Shown: in pieces, positions 17,076 to 25,832 of the stretch
How the letters are laid out: every line of letters starts with the position of its first letter
How positions within the stretch are numbered: the stretch's first letter is position 1
Assembly: GCF_020103695.1 (NCBI RefSeq)
Contig: NZ_JAHXBF010000024.1
Span: forward strand, 62,001 to 126,000
Direction: 5' to 3'
From: Hyalangium versicolor
GTDB lineage: Bacteria > Myxococcota > Myxococcia > Myxococcales > Myxococcaceae
DNA: 64,000 bases
Program-made: the position numbers and the translations under genes
Notes under the pieces: model-generated
What the model was told of the DNA's origin: nothing
What the model saw: only the letters and a program-made list of their open reading frames with translations
Databases searched by the model: none

Positions 17076-18416
17076 ATGCAGGACGGCGTCGCGCTACTCA
17101 CAGACTTGTACGAGTTGGCGATGGTGGACGCCTACCTCGACGAGGATTTGCACGACGAGGCGGTATTCAGCCTCTTCGTCCGCCGCATGCCCTCGCGCCG
17201 CAACTTCCTGCTCGCGTGCGGGCTGGACGACGTGCTGCGCTACCTGGAGACGCTGCGCTTCCACCGCGAGGAGATCGACTACCTCGCCTCGCTCAACCGC
17301 TTCTCGGACCGGCTGCTGCGCTACCTCGAGCGCTTCCGCTTCTCCGGCGAGGTGTGCGCCGTACCGGAGGGCACGCCCATGTTCGGCGAGGAGCCGATCC
17401 TGGAAGTGGTAGCCCCGCTGCCCGAAGCGCAACTGGTGGAGACGTACCTGTTGAATCAGATCCACCTGCAGACGGTGGCGGCCTCCAAGGCCGTGCGAGT
17501 GGTGCAGGCCGCGGCGGGCCGGCAGGTGATGGAGTTCGGCCTGCGACGCATGCACGGCATGGATGCGGGCTTGAAGGTGGCGCGCGCGGCCTTCATCGCG
17601 GGAGTGGATTCGACGTCGAACGTGCTGGCTGGGCAGCGCTACGGCATGCCCATCTCGGGCACGATGGCGCACAGCTTCGTGCAGGCGCACGACGACGAAC
17701 TGGGAGCCTTCCGGGCCTTCACGCGCTGTTTCCCGGAGACCACACTGCTGGTGGACACGTACGACACGCTGCGCGGCGTGCAGCACGTGTTGCGCCTGGC
17801 CCGCGAGCTGGGTGACGGCTTCCGGGTGCACGCGGTGCGGTTGGACTCGGGAGATCTGCTGGGGCTGTCCCAAGCGGCGCGGCAGATGCTGGACGAGGCG
17901 GGCCTGCGGAGCGTGAAGATCATCGCCAGCGGCAACCTGGACGAGGACTCCATTGCCCGGCTGATCGCCGAGGAGGCGCCCATCGACGGGTTCGGCGTGG
18001 GGACCTCGCTGGGGGTGTCCCCGGACGTGCCCTGCCTGGACATCGTCTACAAGCTGGTGGCCTACGGGGGGAAGGACCGCATCAAGCTGTCCTCTTCCAA
18101 GATCCTCTATCCCGGACGCAAGCAGGTGTTCCGGATCGAGGATGGCGGAGTGGCGCGGAGGGACGTACTCGCCCGCCACGGGGAGCAGCAACCCGGCCGA
18201 CCCTTGTTGCGCCCGGTGATGCGGGACGGGAAGCGGCTGGAGGGGACGATGCCCTCCCTGCCGGAGATCCGCGAGTACGCACGCTCCGAGCTCCAGCGGT
18301 TGCCCGCGGTGCTTCGCCGCCTGGAGCCCGTCAACCCTCTCTACCGTGTGGAAGCGAGCCCCGTGCTGGCATGGACGCGTGAGCAACTGATGGAGGCCTG
18401 GGAGGCGAGCCCTTGA
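17076..18416 (+). CDS. pncB: Nicotinate phosphoribosyltransferase
   Basis: The 446-residue protein carries the family hallmarks: LLTDLYELAM at the N terminus (substrate site), MEFGLRRMHGMDAG (about 150), LVDTYDT (about 228), HAVRLDSGDL (about 250) and GVGTSLGVSPDVPCLDIVYKLV (about 307). It joins nicotinate to PRPP to give nicotinate mononucleotide, the committed step of the Preiss-Handler NAD salvage pathway. GGAAGGAG precedes ATG 17076. The next gene, 16 bp on, is another phosphoribosyltransferase. A nicotinamidase-like gene with an NrtR operator lies 5 kb downstream; together the two would take nicotinamide to NaMN. I see no TAGTGT-N7-ACACTA site before pncB itself. Confidence 0.95.
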   Translation: MQDGVALLTDLYELAMVDAYLDEDLHDEAVFSLFVRRMPSRRNFLLACGLDDVLRYLETLRFHREEIDYLASLNRFSDRLLRYLERFRFSGEVCAVPEGTPMFGEEPILEVVAPLPEAQLVETYLLNQIHLQTVAASKAVRVVQAAAGRQVMEFGLRRMHGMDAGLKVARAAFIAGVDSTSNVLAGQRYGMPISGTMAHSFVQAHDDELGAFRAFTRCFPETTLLVDTYDTLRGVQHVLRLARELGDGFRVHAVRLDSGDLLGLSQAARQMLDEAGLRSVKIIASGNLDEDSIARLIAEEAPIDGFGVGTSLGVSPDVPCLDIVYKLVAYGGKDRIKLSSSKILYPGRKQVFRIEDGGVARRDVLARHGEQQPGRPLLRPVMRDGKRLEGTMPSLPEIREYARSELQRLPAVLRRLEPVNPLYRVEASPVLAWTREQLMEAWEASP

Positions 18417-18432
18417 AAGCGAGGAGGGAGAC

Positions 18433-19101
18433 ATGACGACGCGATTTCGGGATCGAGAACAAGCAGGGCGCCTGCTCGCGAAGCTGGTGCGGGAGTACGT
18501 GGACGAAACGCCCGTGGTGCTCGCGCTGCCGCGAGGCGGAGTGGCGGTGGGGTACGAGCTCGCCCGAGCGCTGGATGCGCCCCTGGACGTGATGGTGGTG
18601 CGCAAGCTGGGAGTGCCGTGGCATCCAGAGCTGGGCATGGGCGCGCTCGCGGAAGGAGGAGCGCTGTACCTCAATCAGGAGGTGCTGGCGTCGACCGACG
18701 TCAGCCCGGAAGAGGTGCGCGAGGTCATCTTCGATGAGACGCGGGAACTCGAGCGGCGCGTGCAGCGCTACCGGGGAGGCCGGCCGCTCCAGGACGTGAA
18801 GGGGCGTACGGTCGTCCTCGTGGACGACGGGCTGGCCACGGGAGGAACGGCCCGAGCGGCGGTGCGTGCGCTGCGAAGCTTCGGGGCGCGGAGCATCATC
18901 CTCGCGGTACCGGTGGCAGCGGCGGAGACGGCGGAGGCCCTGCGCGAGCAGGTGGACACGCTTGTCTGCGTCCAGGAGCCGGAGAACCTGTGGGCCATCG
19001 GCACCTGGTACGACGACTTTCACCAGATGAGTGACGAAGAGGTGCTCGTGCTGCTGGATCAGGCGCAACGGACGGTCAACGAGAGCCCGGCGAGCCCATA
19101 G
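18433..19101 (+). CDS. Phosphoribosyltransferase-domain protein
   Basis: The 222-residue protein has the type I phosphoribosyltransferase PRPP-binding motif VVLVDDGLATGGTA at 127-140 and the N-terminal LALPRGGVAVGYELA typical of a family often found beside erythromycin esterase, dienelactone hydrolase or Usp genes. The substrate is unknown. AGGAGGGAG supports ATG 18433. Only 16 bp separate it from pncB, so it is probably co-transcribed; a role in nucleotide or PRPP handling alongside NAD salvage is an inference from position. A perfect 12-bp hairpin follows its stop, suggesting that the unit ends here. Confidence 0.88.
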   Translation: MTTRFRDREQAGRLLAKLVREYVDETPVVLALPRGGVAVGYELARALDAPLDVMVVRKLGVPWHPELGMGALAEGGALYLNQEVLASTDVSPEEVREVIFDETRELERRVQRYRGGRPLQDVKGRTVVLVDDGLATGGTARAAVRALRSFGARSIILAVPVAAAETAEALREQVDTLVCVQEPENLWAIGTWYDDFHQMSDEEVLVLLDQAQRTVNESPASP

Positions 19102-19121
19102 CGGCCCCGCAAGGGCTGCGC

Positions 19122-19164
19122 GGACCACTCGCCTGGCGCAAAACCTGCGGACGGCGAGTGGTCC
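19122..19164 (+). terminator. Perfect 12-bp hairpin after the PRTase gene
   Basis: GGACCACTCGCC (19122-19133) and GGCGAGTGGTCC (19153-19164) pair perfectly across a 19-base loop, followed by TCTCCTC rather than a run of T. It lies 20 bp past the PRTase stop and before the next start, so it is probably a transcription terminator of the T-poor kind common in GC-rich genomes. Confidence 0.6.
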
Positions 19165-19233
19165 TCTCCTCACCGGAGGCGGTTGGAACGAAGCGTGCTT
19201 CACGGAGGCATGCTCAACGGAGGGTTCCGACAC

Positions 19234-21114
19234 GTGCGGGATTGGAGAGAGCAGTACGCGGACAAGGTGGCGACGGCGGAGGAGGCCATTCGGAGCATTC
19301 CTCTGGGGCGGCGCATCCTCATCGGCTCGGGGGCGGCGGAGCCCGTGTCGCTGGTGAAGGCCATGGTGGAGAAGGGCGCCCACCTGGCGGACAACGAGGT
19401 GGTGCACCTGCTGACGCTGGGGCCAGCGCCCTACGTGGAACCGGAGCACGCCGAGCGCTTCCGGCACATCGCCTTCTTCATCGGCTCCAACGTGCGCAGC
19501 GCGGTGCAGGAGGGCCGCGCGGACTTCATGCCGGTGTTCCTCTCGGAGATACCGGAGCTGATCCGCAGCCGTCGGGTTCGCATCGACGTGGCGCTGATCC
19601 AGGTGAGCCCGCCGGACGCACACGGCTATGTGAGCCTGGGAGTGTCGGTGGACATCGTGCGCAGCGCGGTGGAGTCCGCCACGCTCATCATCGCCGAGGT
19701 CAACCCGCGCATGCCGCGCACGCACGGGGACTCCTTCTTCCACGTCAGCCGGTTCGACAGGCTGGTGCCGGTGGATGCGCCGCTGCTGGAGCACCAGGCG
19801 GAGCCCCTGGACGACGTGGCCCGGCAGATCGGCCTGCACATCGCCCGGCTCATCCCGGATGGGGCCACGCTGCAGACCGGTATCGGGAAGATTCCAGACG
19901 CAGTGATGGCGCAGCTCGGGGACCACAATGACCTCGGCGTGCACACGGAGATGTTCTCGGACGGGGTGATGAAGCTGGTGGATGCGGGCGTCATCACCGG
20001 GCGGAAGAAGACGCTGCTTCCGGGGAAGGTGGTGACGTCCTTCATCATGGGCAGCCGTCAGCTCTACGAGTGGGCTCACGAAAACCCGGCGCTCGAGATG
20101 CGGGCGAGTGACTTCACGAACGATCCGGGCGTCATCGCACGCAACGATCGGATGATCGCCATCAACGGCGCACTGGCGGTGGACCTCACGGGGCAGGTGG
20201 CGTCGGACACGTTGGGCGGCCACTTCTTCTCCGGCATCGGCGGGCAGGTGGACTTCATCCGAGGATCTCGCCGCAGCCGAGGCGGCAAACCGATCATCGC
20301 CCTGCCCTCGACAGCCAAGGGCGGCAAGGTGAGCCGCATCCAGGTATCGCTGGAGCCGGGCACGGGTGTGGTGACCAGCCGAGGGGACGTGCACTACGTG
20401 GTGACGGAGTACGGGGTGGCGGACCTGTGGGGCAAGAACATCCGTGAGCGGGCGCTGGCGTTGATCAACATCGCCCACCCGGACTTCCGCTCCGAGCTGC
20501 TGGCCTCCGCGAAGGGGCGGCGGTTCGTGCTGCAGGACCAGGTGGTGCCTCGGGCGCGCTACCCATGGACGGAGGAGCGCCATGAGCGGACGCTCTCCGG
20601 AACGGAGCTGATCATCCGCCCGGCCCGTATCACCGATGAGCGAGCGCTGCAGGAGCTCATGTATGGCCTGTCCGACGAGAGCTGCTACCGGCGCTTCATG
20701 ATGCACAAGAGGAAGCATCCCCACGAGGAGATGCAGGATCTGGTGAACCTGGACTACGAGCAGAACATGGCGCTGGTGGCCTGCGTGCCTGGGACGGAGG
20801 AGCCCATCGGCGTGGTGCGCTACGACGTGGTGCCCGCCACGCGCCTGGGAGACGTAGCCTTCGTGGTGCGAGACGACTGGCAGGGCAAGGGCGTGGGCAC
20901 GCTGCTGATGCGGCGGATCCGAGAGGCGGCGGTGGCGCGCGGCATTCCTGGCTTCCAGGCGGACGTGCTCGCGACGAACAAGCCCATGCTGGACGTGTTC
21001 CACGAGAGCGGGCTGAGCGTGCACGCCACGCTGGAGGGGGACACGTACCACCTGGTGATGCCGTTCCCGGAGACACACCCGGTGGAGCCCGCACGCCCCG
21101 CAGGTCCGGGGTAG
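19234..21114 (+). CDS. Acetyl-CoA hydrolase/transferase fused to a GNAT acetyltransferase
   Basis: The 626-residue protein has a class I CoA-transferase/acetyl-CoA hydrolase part (about 1-440; GIGKIPDAV near 210, the likely catalytic Glu in GVHTEMFSDG, and GVVTSRGDVHYVVTEYGVADL near 375) and a C-terminal GNAT domain (about 450-610; LIIRPARITDE, then DDWQGKGVGTLLMRR binding acetyl-CoA). The first part moves CoA between acyl groups and acetate; the second would acetylate a protein or small molecule. I prefer GTG 19234, nine bases after GGAGGG, because MRDWREQYADK matches the usual family start; ATG 19210 is the alternative. The fusion may let acyl-CoA state control acetylation. It sits between NAD-salvage and Usp genes. 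Confidence 0.88.
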   Translation: MRDWREQYADKVATAEEAIRSIPLGRRILIGSGAAEPVSLVKAMVEKGAHLADNEVVHLLTLGPAPYVEPEHAERFRHIAFFIGSNVRSAVQEGRADFMPVFLSEIPELIRSRRVRIDVALIQVSPPDAHGYVSLGVSVDIVRSAVESATLIIAEVNPRMPRTHGDSFFHVSRFDRLVPVDAPLLEHQAEPLDDVARQIGLHIARLIPDGATLQTGIGKIPDAVMAQLGDHNDLGVHTEMFSDGVMKLVDAGVITGRKKTLLPGKVVTSFIMGSRQLYEWAHENPALEMRASDFTNDPGVIARNDRMIAINGALAVDLTGQVASDTLGGHFFSGIGGQVDFIRGSRRSRGGKPIIALPSTAKGGKVSRIQVSLEPGTGVVTSRGDVHYVVTEYGVADLWGKNIRERALALINIAHPDFRSELLASAKGRRFVLQDQVVPRARYPWTEERHERTLSGTELIIRPARITDERALQELMYGLSDESCYRRFMMHKRKHPHEEMQDLVNLDYEQNMALVACVPGTEEPIGVVRYDVVPATRLGDVAFVVRDDWQGKGVGTLLMRRIREAAVARGIPGFQADVLATNKPMLDVFHESGLSVHATLEGDTYHLVMPFPETHPVEPARPAGPG

Positions 21115-21415
21115 TCGCAGGCCTCCCTACTACCCGTGTAGACCCCCATTACAGCGGCTCGGCTCCGCAGGACTTGCGTCTCTGGGCAGTGACACGCAAG
21201 GCCTGCGTGCTCCTGGAGCTGTGCCCATCTGGCCCACGGCTGGCACGAAACGTGGACTCCAGAGGGTCATGGCGCACCTCCCTCCCAGCGCTTTCGGTTT
21301 CCTGCCTTGTGGCCAAGCGGATGACGACCCTGTTCTTCCGCTGTGCCGAGGGAGGGGAGCGCGCTGTGGGCGTGAAGGAAAGAACGGGTGTGTGCTGGCC
21401 AGCAAGGAGAACTCG
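21115..21415. other. Intergenic region without a gene
   Basis: No convincing coding frame is seen in these 301 bp. A 7-bp inverted repeat, CTTGCGT at 21173-21179 and ACGCAAG at 21194-21200, may help end transcription of the preceding gene. AAGGAGA at 21404 is the ribosome-binding site of the Usp gene that follows. Confidence 0.5.
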
Positions 21416-21895
21416 ATGCGACGCATCCTCGTAGCAGTCGATGGCACTGCCGCCTCGCGAGAAGCGGCAAGGACAGCGTTGGAATTCGCCGAACGGCTCT
21501 GCCACCGGGTGACGTTCGTCCATGTGCTGCCGCACCGGGTGGCCGACGAGCCGGGCGAGGCTCCGGAGTTCGCCGCCTTCGAGAGTGCCTGTGAGCAATA
21601 CGCGGAGGATCTCTTGAAGGAAGCCTGCTCCGATGCCGGACCCCGCTCGTGGAGCGTCACCACCCAGGTGGAGCATGGGGATCCGGCCACGGTGATCAGC
21701 ACGCTGGCGGCAGCGGAGGACGTGGACCTGGTCATTGTCGGTGCGAGGACACGAGGCACTCTTGCCCGCGCACTGCTCGGCAGTGTCTCCGGAGAATTGA
21801 TGAGCCGCTGCCCCAAGCCCGTGCTGGTGGTGCCAGAGCGCTCCATCTCCACGGAGACCGTGTCCGCATTGGCGCGCGCGGCCTCGGACCGCTGA
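21416..21895 (+). CDS. Universal stress protein, single domain
   Basis: The 159-residue protein starts with MRRILVAVDGTAASREA, as Usp proteins do, and has VIVGARTRGTLARALLGSVS at about 113-132. That stretch matches the GxxGx9GS nucleotide-binding signature, although the second position of the usual GxHG is changed (GARTRG). It is a cytoplasmic stress protein of starvation or low-oxygen response. AAGGAGA precedes ATG 21416. It ends 34 bp from the stop of the vWA gene on the opposite strand. Its company (D-LDH, Trx, NAD salvage, CoA-transferase and a second Usp) suggests induction when respiration is limited. Confidence 0.9.
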   Translation: MRRILVAVDGTAASREAARTALEFAERLCHRVTFVHVLPHRVADEPGEAPEFAAFESACEQYAEDLLKEACSDAGPRSWSVTTQVEHGDPATVISTLAAAEDVDLVIVGARTRGTLARALLGSVSGELMSRCPKPVLVVPERSISTETVSALARAASDR

Positions 21896-21928
21896 CCGCG
21901 CGCGTCTGCCGGACCCGGCCTGGGGAAC

Positions 21929-22723
21929 TCAACGTCCGAAGCCGCCCAGAGCAGTGCGGCTGAAGCTGGCCGCGCCCTGGCTCACCCGGACCGCGGACTG
22001 GCTGAAGACCTGGAAGGCCTGGCGGATCTCCTGCGCGCTCTGTCCGGGAGTGAGGATCCACTTGTCGTCGATGCCCATGTCCCGGAACACCTTGCGGAAG
22101 TCCGTGCTGCCATCGTTGATGCCCATTGCAGCAACGATGTGATTCTCAGCGCGTTGCAGGTCCTTCACCAGCGCGGCCACATCCTTGGGGCGAGCATTCT
22201 GCGAGTGGCAGTCCCCACCGTCGGTGATGATCAGCGTGACGGTGCGCGCGGACACCCCGTTGCGAGTGAACTCCTGGGACTTGGCCAGGACTGTGCCCAA
22301 TAGGACCACGGTCTGGTCATAGAGGGGCGTGCCGAGGCTGGGGTCGTAGTTCTTACCATGCATCCGCACGACGTCCTCGAGCGGCCGGTACGGATTGAGG
22401 ACGAAGCCGTTGAGGTAGCGGGTGTGGAAGAGGACGGTGTCGCGCTGCTTGCTTCCCAGCAGCGAGTCGAGGACCTGGTTGTGTCCGTCGCAGACGAGCT
22501 GGGCGTTGTTGCCGTGCTGGATGCTGCCGGAGTCATCCGGCATGACGGTGACGAGGACCACTTCGCTGGCCTGCACATCGTCCACGCTGACGCCGAGTCC
22601 CGCTTGGATCTGCGCGCCGAGGTCCACCACCGTGAGGGCCTGGAGCCCCGCGGGGCTGAGGACGCCCTCGGCATGGGCATTCTGGAAGAGCTGCGACACC
22701 TGGGTGCCATTGCTGGTGCTCAT
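21929..22723 (-). CDS. von Willebrand factor A domain protein, TerY-like
   Basis: The 264-residue protein is a cytoplasmic vWA domain without signal peptide. The metal-ion adhesion site is visible as DDSGS at 63-67, a Thr in LGTPLYDQT near 132, and Asp in LIITDGGD near 170. TerY-like vWA proteins work with a protein kinase and a PP2C phosphatase (the TerY-P triad) in stress systems; both partners are encoded just upstream on this strand. It lies 37 bp after the nicotinamidase-like gene and is probably in the same transcript, downstream of an NrtR-type operator at 23888. The vWA domain may bind a phosphorylated partner. The triad assignment is by gene content and domain type. Confidence 0.82.
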   Translation of the reverse strand: MSTSNGTQVSQLFQNAHAEGVLSPAGLQALTVVDLGAQIQAGLGVSVDDVQASEVVLVTVMPDDSGSIQHGNNAQLVCDGHNQVLDSLLGSKQRDTVLFHTRYLNGFVLNPYRPLEDVVRMHGKNYDPSLGTPLYDQTVVLLGTVLAKSQEFTRNGVSARTVTLIITDGGDCHSQNARPKDVAALVKDLQRAENHIVAAMGINDGSTDFRKVFRDMGIDDKWILTPGQSAQEIRQAFQVFSQSAVRVSQGAASFSRTALGGFGR

Positions 22724-22760
22724 GGAAGTTCTCTCTCTCTTTCGTTTCAGTGAGGGCCCA

Positions 22761-23825
22761 TCAACCGATGCGGAGGTCCGGCCAGCTCGCCAGCGGGTCG
22801 GTGGACTTCACCAGGTGCATGCCGGCGGCGGCGAAGCGCTGGAGGGCGGCCTCGGCCTGCGGGGTGAAGTCGGCGGCGAAGCCACCCTTCCCGTCCGGCA
22901 CGGTGACGGCGGACATGCAGTCGGTGAGCAGGTACACCTTGCGAGCAAGCGCGGCGTCCTGGGCGACGATCTCGGTGAGCAGGTCGTCGATGGAGCTCTT
23001 CACGCAGTGGCTGGCGGCCTGCCCGGCGATGACGACGGCATCCGCGGTGAGCAGCGTCTTGATGAACTGGGTGTTGCGCTGGGCCAGGGGCTGCCCGTCG
23101 TGGCGGGTGAGCACCTCGGGGCGCAGCACCGAGTAGTTCTCCGTGAGCGGGTTGCCGCCCTTCACCTCGCACCAGGACTGGGCGCCTCGAGCGAAGGCGT
23201 GGAAGAGGCGGGCCTCCTGCACCACTCCGGCCAGCGCGTGCCCGTCGCCACCGAGCAGGCAATGCGGCGGCCAGAGGTAGAGGGTGTACTTGCCGGCGCG
23301 CTCCAGCTCCTCGCAGTAGTACTTCACCTGCTTGAGCAGCCAGGGGTAGTTGCCGCCGCACAGCCACTTGGCCACCGCGGGATTGGGGCGCACCTGGCCG
23401 CGCTCGATCTGCTCACGCGTCACCTCGCGGTACGGGGTGAGCGGCTGGTCATTCTGGTCCACCCAGAAGGACGGGAAGAAGATCTGGTAGGCGAAGTGCG
23501 TGTCGAGCGTCGTGGTGACGTTCGTGAGGGCCCCGAGGTTGCGGTACATGAACTCGGAGATGCGGCGGCTGTCGTCGATGGCGCCCTTGCCGCTGCGGCC
23601 GGCCACGTAGAGCGAGCCCTCGGGGAAGCAGAAGTCCTTCTGCACGTCGATGAGCAACAGGTGCAGGTTGAACTTGTCGGTGGCGGAGGGCGTGAGGTTG
23701 TTGGCGGCGCGCCACGTCGCGGCCTCCATCTGAAGCTTCCCGGCATTCGGGCCGTATCCGTAGGAACCCGCGTTGTCGGGCCGGTAGAACGTCGGAAGCG
23801 GAAGCTCCTTCACCTGGGTCTTCAT
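22761..23825 (-). CDS. Nicotinamidase-like cysteine hydrolase (isochorismatase superfamily)
   Basis: The 354-residue protein has the isochorismatase/nicotinamidase catalytic set: Asp60 (LLIDVQKDF), Lys222 (VKGGNPLTENYS) and Cys274 (ASHCVKSS), with metal-site candidates Asp108 and His110 (LDTHFAY). It is much longer than PncA (about 180-215 residues), mainly through an N-terminal 50 residues and an insert at about 120-215. Family and setting point to nicotinamide deamidation feeding PncB, but the added regions could change the substrate. The start ATG 23825 is preceded by GGAGAAGG. An NrtR-type palindrome lies 63-81 bp upstream of the start. It is followed 37 bp on by the vWA gene. Nicotinamidase activity is likely, not proven. 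Confidence 0.82.
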   Translation of the reverse strand: MKTQVKELPLPTFYRPDNAGSYGYGPNAGKLQMEAATWRAANNLTPSATDKFNLHLLLIDVQKDFCFPEGSLYVAGRSGKGAIDDSRRISEFMYRNLGALTNVTTTLDTHFAYQIFFPSFWVDQNDQPLTPYREVTREQIERGQVRPNPAVAKWLCGGNYPWLLKQVKYYCEELERAGKYTLYLWPPHCLLGGDGHALAGVVQEARLFHAFARGAQSWCEVKGGNPLTENYSVLRPEVLTRHDGQPLAQRNTQFIKTLLTADAVVIAGQAASHCVKSSIDDLLTEIVAQDAALARKVYLLTDCMSAVTVPDGKGGFAADFTPQAEAALQRFAAAGMHLVKSTDPLASWPDLRIG

Positions 23826-23887
23826 GGCCTTCTCCTCTCCTGGGTGCGCCTCCTTGGCGCCCCCTCCGTGTTTCTTCCACACCAACA

Positions 23888-23906
23888 TAGTGTCCGAATA
23901 ACACTA
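23888..23906. promoter_or_regulatory. NrtR-type operator upstream of nicotinamidase-like gene
   Basis: TAGTGT-CCGAATA-ACACTA is a palindrome with a 7-base spacer; with flanking bases the arms extend to CATAGTGT and ACACTATG. The same half-sites and spacing occur before the nrtR gene at 27421-27439. Two copies in front of an NrtR gene and an NAD-salvage gene make repression by NrtR the natural reading. Confidence 0.8.
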
Positions 23907-23956
23907 TGTCAAGGCGACCTGATTGTTTCGGCGCGGGATGGATGTAGGCCCCTGGC

Positions 23957-25828
23957 TCACGTCATTCGCAGGCCGGAGATGTCCTGGCGGCGCACGACGG
24001 TGAGGCCACTGCGAGTCATGAGGAGGCGGCAGTCGGCATCGACGAAGGGTTCGGCGTCGGGGAAGTCGCGGATCGCCTCGAGCTTCCCCTGCTTCAACTC
24101 CACGCGAGTCAGCCCCGCGTCCGTGGCCGCGAAGAGCACGTCGCCCACGGCGCACTTGCCGCGCAGGGAGCCGAGCCATGAGCTGTCTCCCGCCTCGGCA
24201 TGCGCGCTGGCGCGGACCGAGCCGTCCATGCCCACCACGACACAGTGGTGCACGGTGCGCCCGTTGGTCTCCTCCGCGAGGAACAGCCAGGCGTTCGAGC
24301 CTTCGAAGAGGCATTCCACGTCCACGAGCCGTCCCGAGGGCCATGGCAGCGCCAGGCCATCCTTGATGCCGGTGCGCGTGGCATCGAACACGAAGGCTCC
24401 GCGGAGATTGCCAGCGCGATGGAAGCCAAGACCGAAGCGTGGTCCGGCGAAGAGCCGCGTCTGCCCCTGCAGCACATCGCCGATACGCTCGGGCCCGAAC
24501 GCGCCATCCCGCCACAGCCCACCCGCGTGGGCCCAGTATCGGTGGCGGGTATTGGCGGCGAGAGCGGGACGGCCCTCCGGTGCATCCAGACCGAACCGCT
24601 CGGGAGCATGTCCCGGGGCGAGCACGGCCAGCTCTCCTCCGCGCGACACGAGTGTCACGTCACCCTGGATTGCCCAGTGGAGCGACGGATCCAATGGACC
24701 GTGGAGCACGGCGCGGCCGTCCTCCCGCCTGTAGGCCCCCTCATCGTGGTAGAGCCAGCGCAGCACTCCGTCCTCGGCGCAGGCGTGGACAATGACTCCC
24801 CGCGTGGAGAACAACCGGGTCGCGGACACCTGTCCCCGGACGGAGGACACGGGAGTCGAGGCCGCCGCGGCGTGAGGGCTGCACGTCGGACACGCCAGGC
24901 GAGCGTGCTCGAGTCCGCACGACGGGCATGAGGTGAAGCGCAGCCCTTCCAGCAGCTGCGCTGGGAATGCCCCGCGCGTGTCCTCGACGAAGATGCGGTG
25001 GAACTGGTGCAGCATCTCGTCCGGGAGCGTGACGAGCGGGAGTGCGGGCTTGGGGTACTGCACGTCCGAGTGGAAGACCGTGAGGCGCTGATGGACCCGC
25101 GCCGCGGGAGTGGCACGTGGCGTGGGCGCTCGAGGCCTGTGGATGCCACCGTAGGGCCCCACGCAGAGCAGGCTCTGCATCAGCGCCACGGCGAAGGCAT
25201 ACCAGTCGCTGTCGGGCGAGGCCGGGCGGCCAGGACTCAACGATGTGGCCATCGTGCCCGTGAGGCGCAACGGGTCCAGGAACCGCTCCGTGAAGACGGC
25301 GGAGAGGAATGCGCCGAACTGGAAGCTGTCCGCGTCGATGAGGTACGCGTCGTTCCCCGTCACGAGGACGTTGAGATCATTGAAGTCCCCCACCACCACG
25401 CCCGAGCCATGCACGGCCTCCAGCGTGTGGTGCAGGCCACGCAGCACCTCGACGACACGCGCGGAGGTGGCACCGCCGCGACGAAAGGCCGGATCGCTGA
25501 AGCGGCGCAGAGGCTCGACGCTGTCCAGCTTGCGCATGGCGTAGCCCAGCACGGTGCGTCCGCGCCGATCCGTGGCCAGCGTCTGCGGAACGACGACGCG
25601 AGCCGGCATCACCTTCGGGAAGGCGGGGAGCTTGCTCTGGTGCTCATCCAGGCGGGCGCGTGCGGCGCTCTGCTCCTCGGGCAGGCCCTGGTAGTCCGGG
25701 TGCTCGGGAGGCTTGAAGACCTTGAGGGCACGCCCATCGCCCAGGTCGAACACGTCCGCCTCGCCGCCTTTGCCGAGCGAGCGCGTTGGATCCAGCCGGA
25801 CCTTCTTTCCCTCGAGATAGACCTCCAT
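23957..25828 (-). CDS. Atypical protein kinase with zinc ribbon and propeller-like C terminus (TerY-P triad type)
   Basis: The 623-residue protein has an N-terminal kinase-like fold: a Gly-rich loop LGKGGEADVF at 18-27, Lys36 in RALKVFK, catalytic-loop VVGDFNDLN with Asp148 and Asn153, and IDADS at 164-168 in place of DFG. The altered HRD and DFG motifs match the kinases of TerY-P triads. A zinc ribbon, CPSCGLEH then CPTC, lies at about 315-335. The last 290 residues repeat beta-rich stretches ending in aromatic residues and may form a beta-propeller. It starts 4 bp after the PP2C phosphatase stop, so the two are one operon, and the nicotinamidase and vWA genes follow. It presumably phosphorylates a partner that the phosphatase resets; no target is known. 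Confidence 0.82.
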   Translation of the reverse strand: MEVYLEGKKVRLDPTRSLGKGGEADVFDLGDGRALKVFKPPEHPDYQGLPEEQSAARARLDEHQSKLPAFPKVMPARVVVPQTLATDRRGRTVLGYAMRKLDSVEPLRRFSDPAFRRGGATSARVVEVLRGLHHTLEAVHGSGVVVGDFNDLNVLVTGNDAYLIDADSFQFGAFLSAVFTERFLDPLRLTGTMATSLSPGRPASPDSDWYAFAVALMQSLLCVGPYGGIHRPRAPTPRATPAARVHQRLTVFHSDVQYPKPALPLVTLPDEMLHQFHRIFVEDTRGAFPAQLLEGLRFTSCPSCGLEHARLACPTCSPHAAAASTPVSSVRGQVSATRLFSTRGVIVHACAEDGVLRWLYHDEGAYRREDGRAVLHGPLDPSLHWAIQGDVTLVSRGGELAVLAPGHAPERFGLDAPEGRPALAANTRHRYWAHAGGLWRDGAFGPERIGDVLQGQTRLFAGPRFGLGFHRAGNLRGAFVFDATRTGIKDGLALPWPSGRLVDVECLFEGSNAWLFLAEETNGRTVHHCVVVGMDGSVRASAHAEAGDSSWLGSLRGKCAVGDVLFAATDAGLTRVELKQGKLEAIRDFPDAEPFVDADCRLLMTRSGLTVVRRQDISGLRMT

Positions 25829-25832
25829 GGCG

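Noticed and set aside
18331..21078. Long minus-strand frame (915 codons) over PRTase and CoA-transferase genes
   Set aside because: It crosses two clear plus-strand genes and has a low-complexity His/Arg/Leu composition typical of antisense frames.
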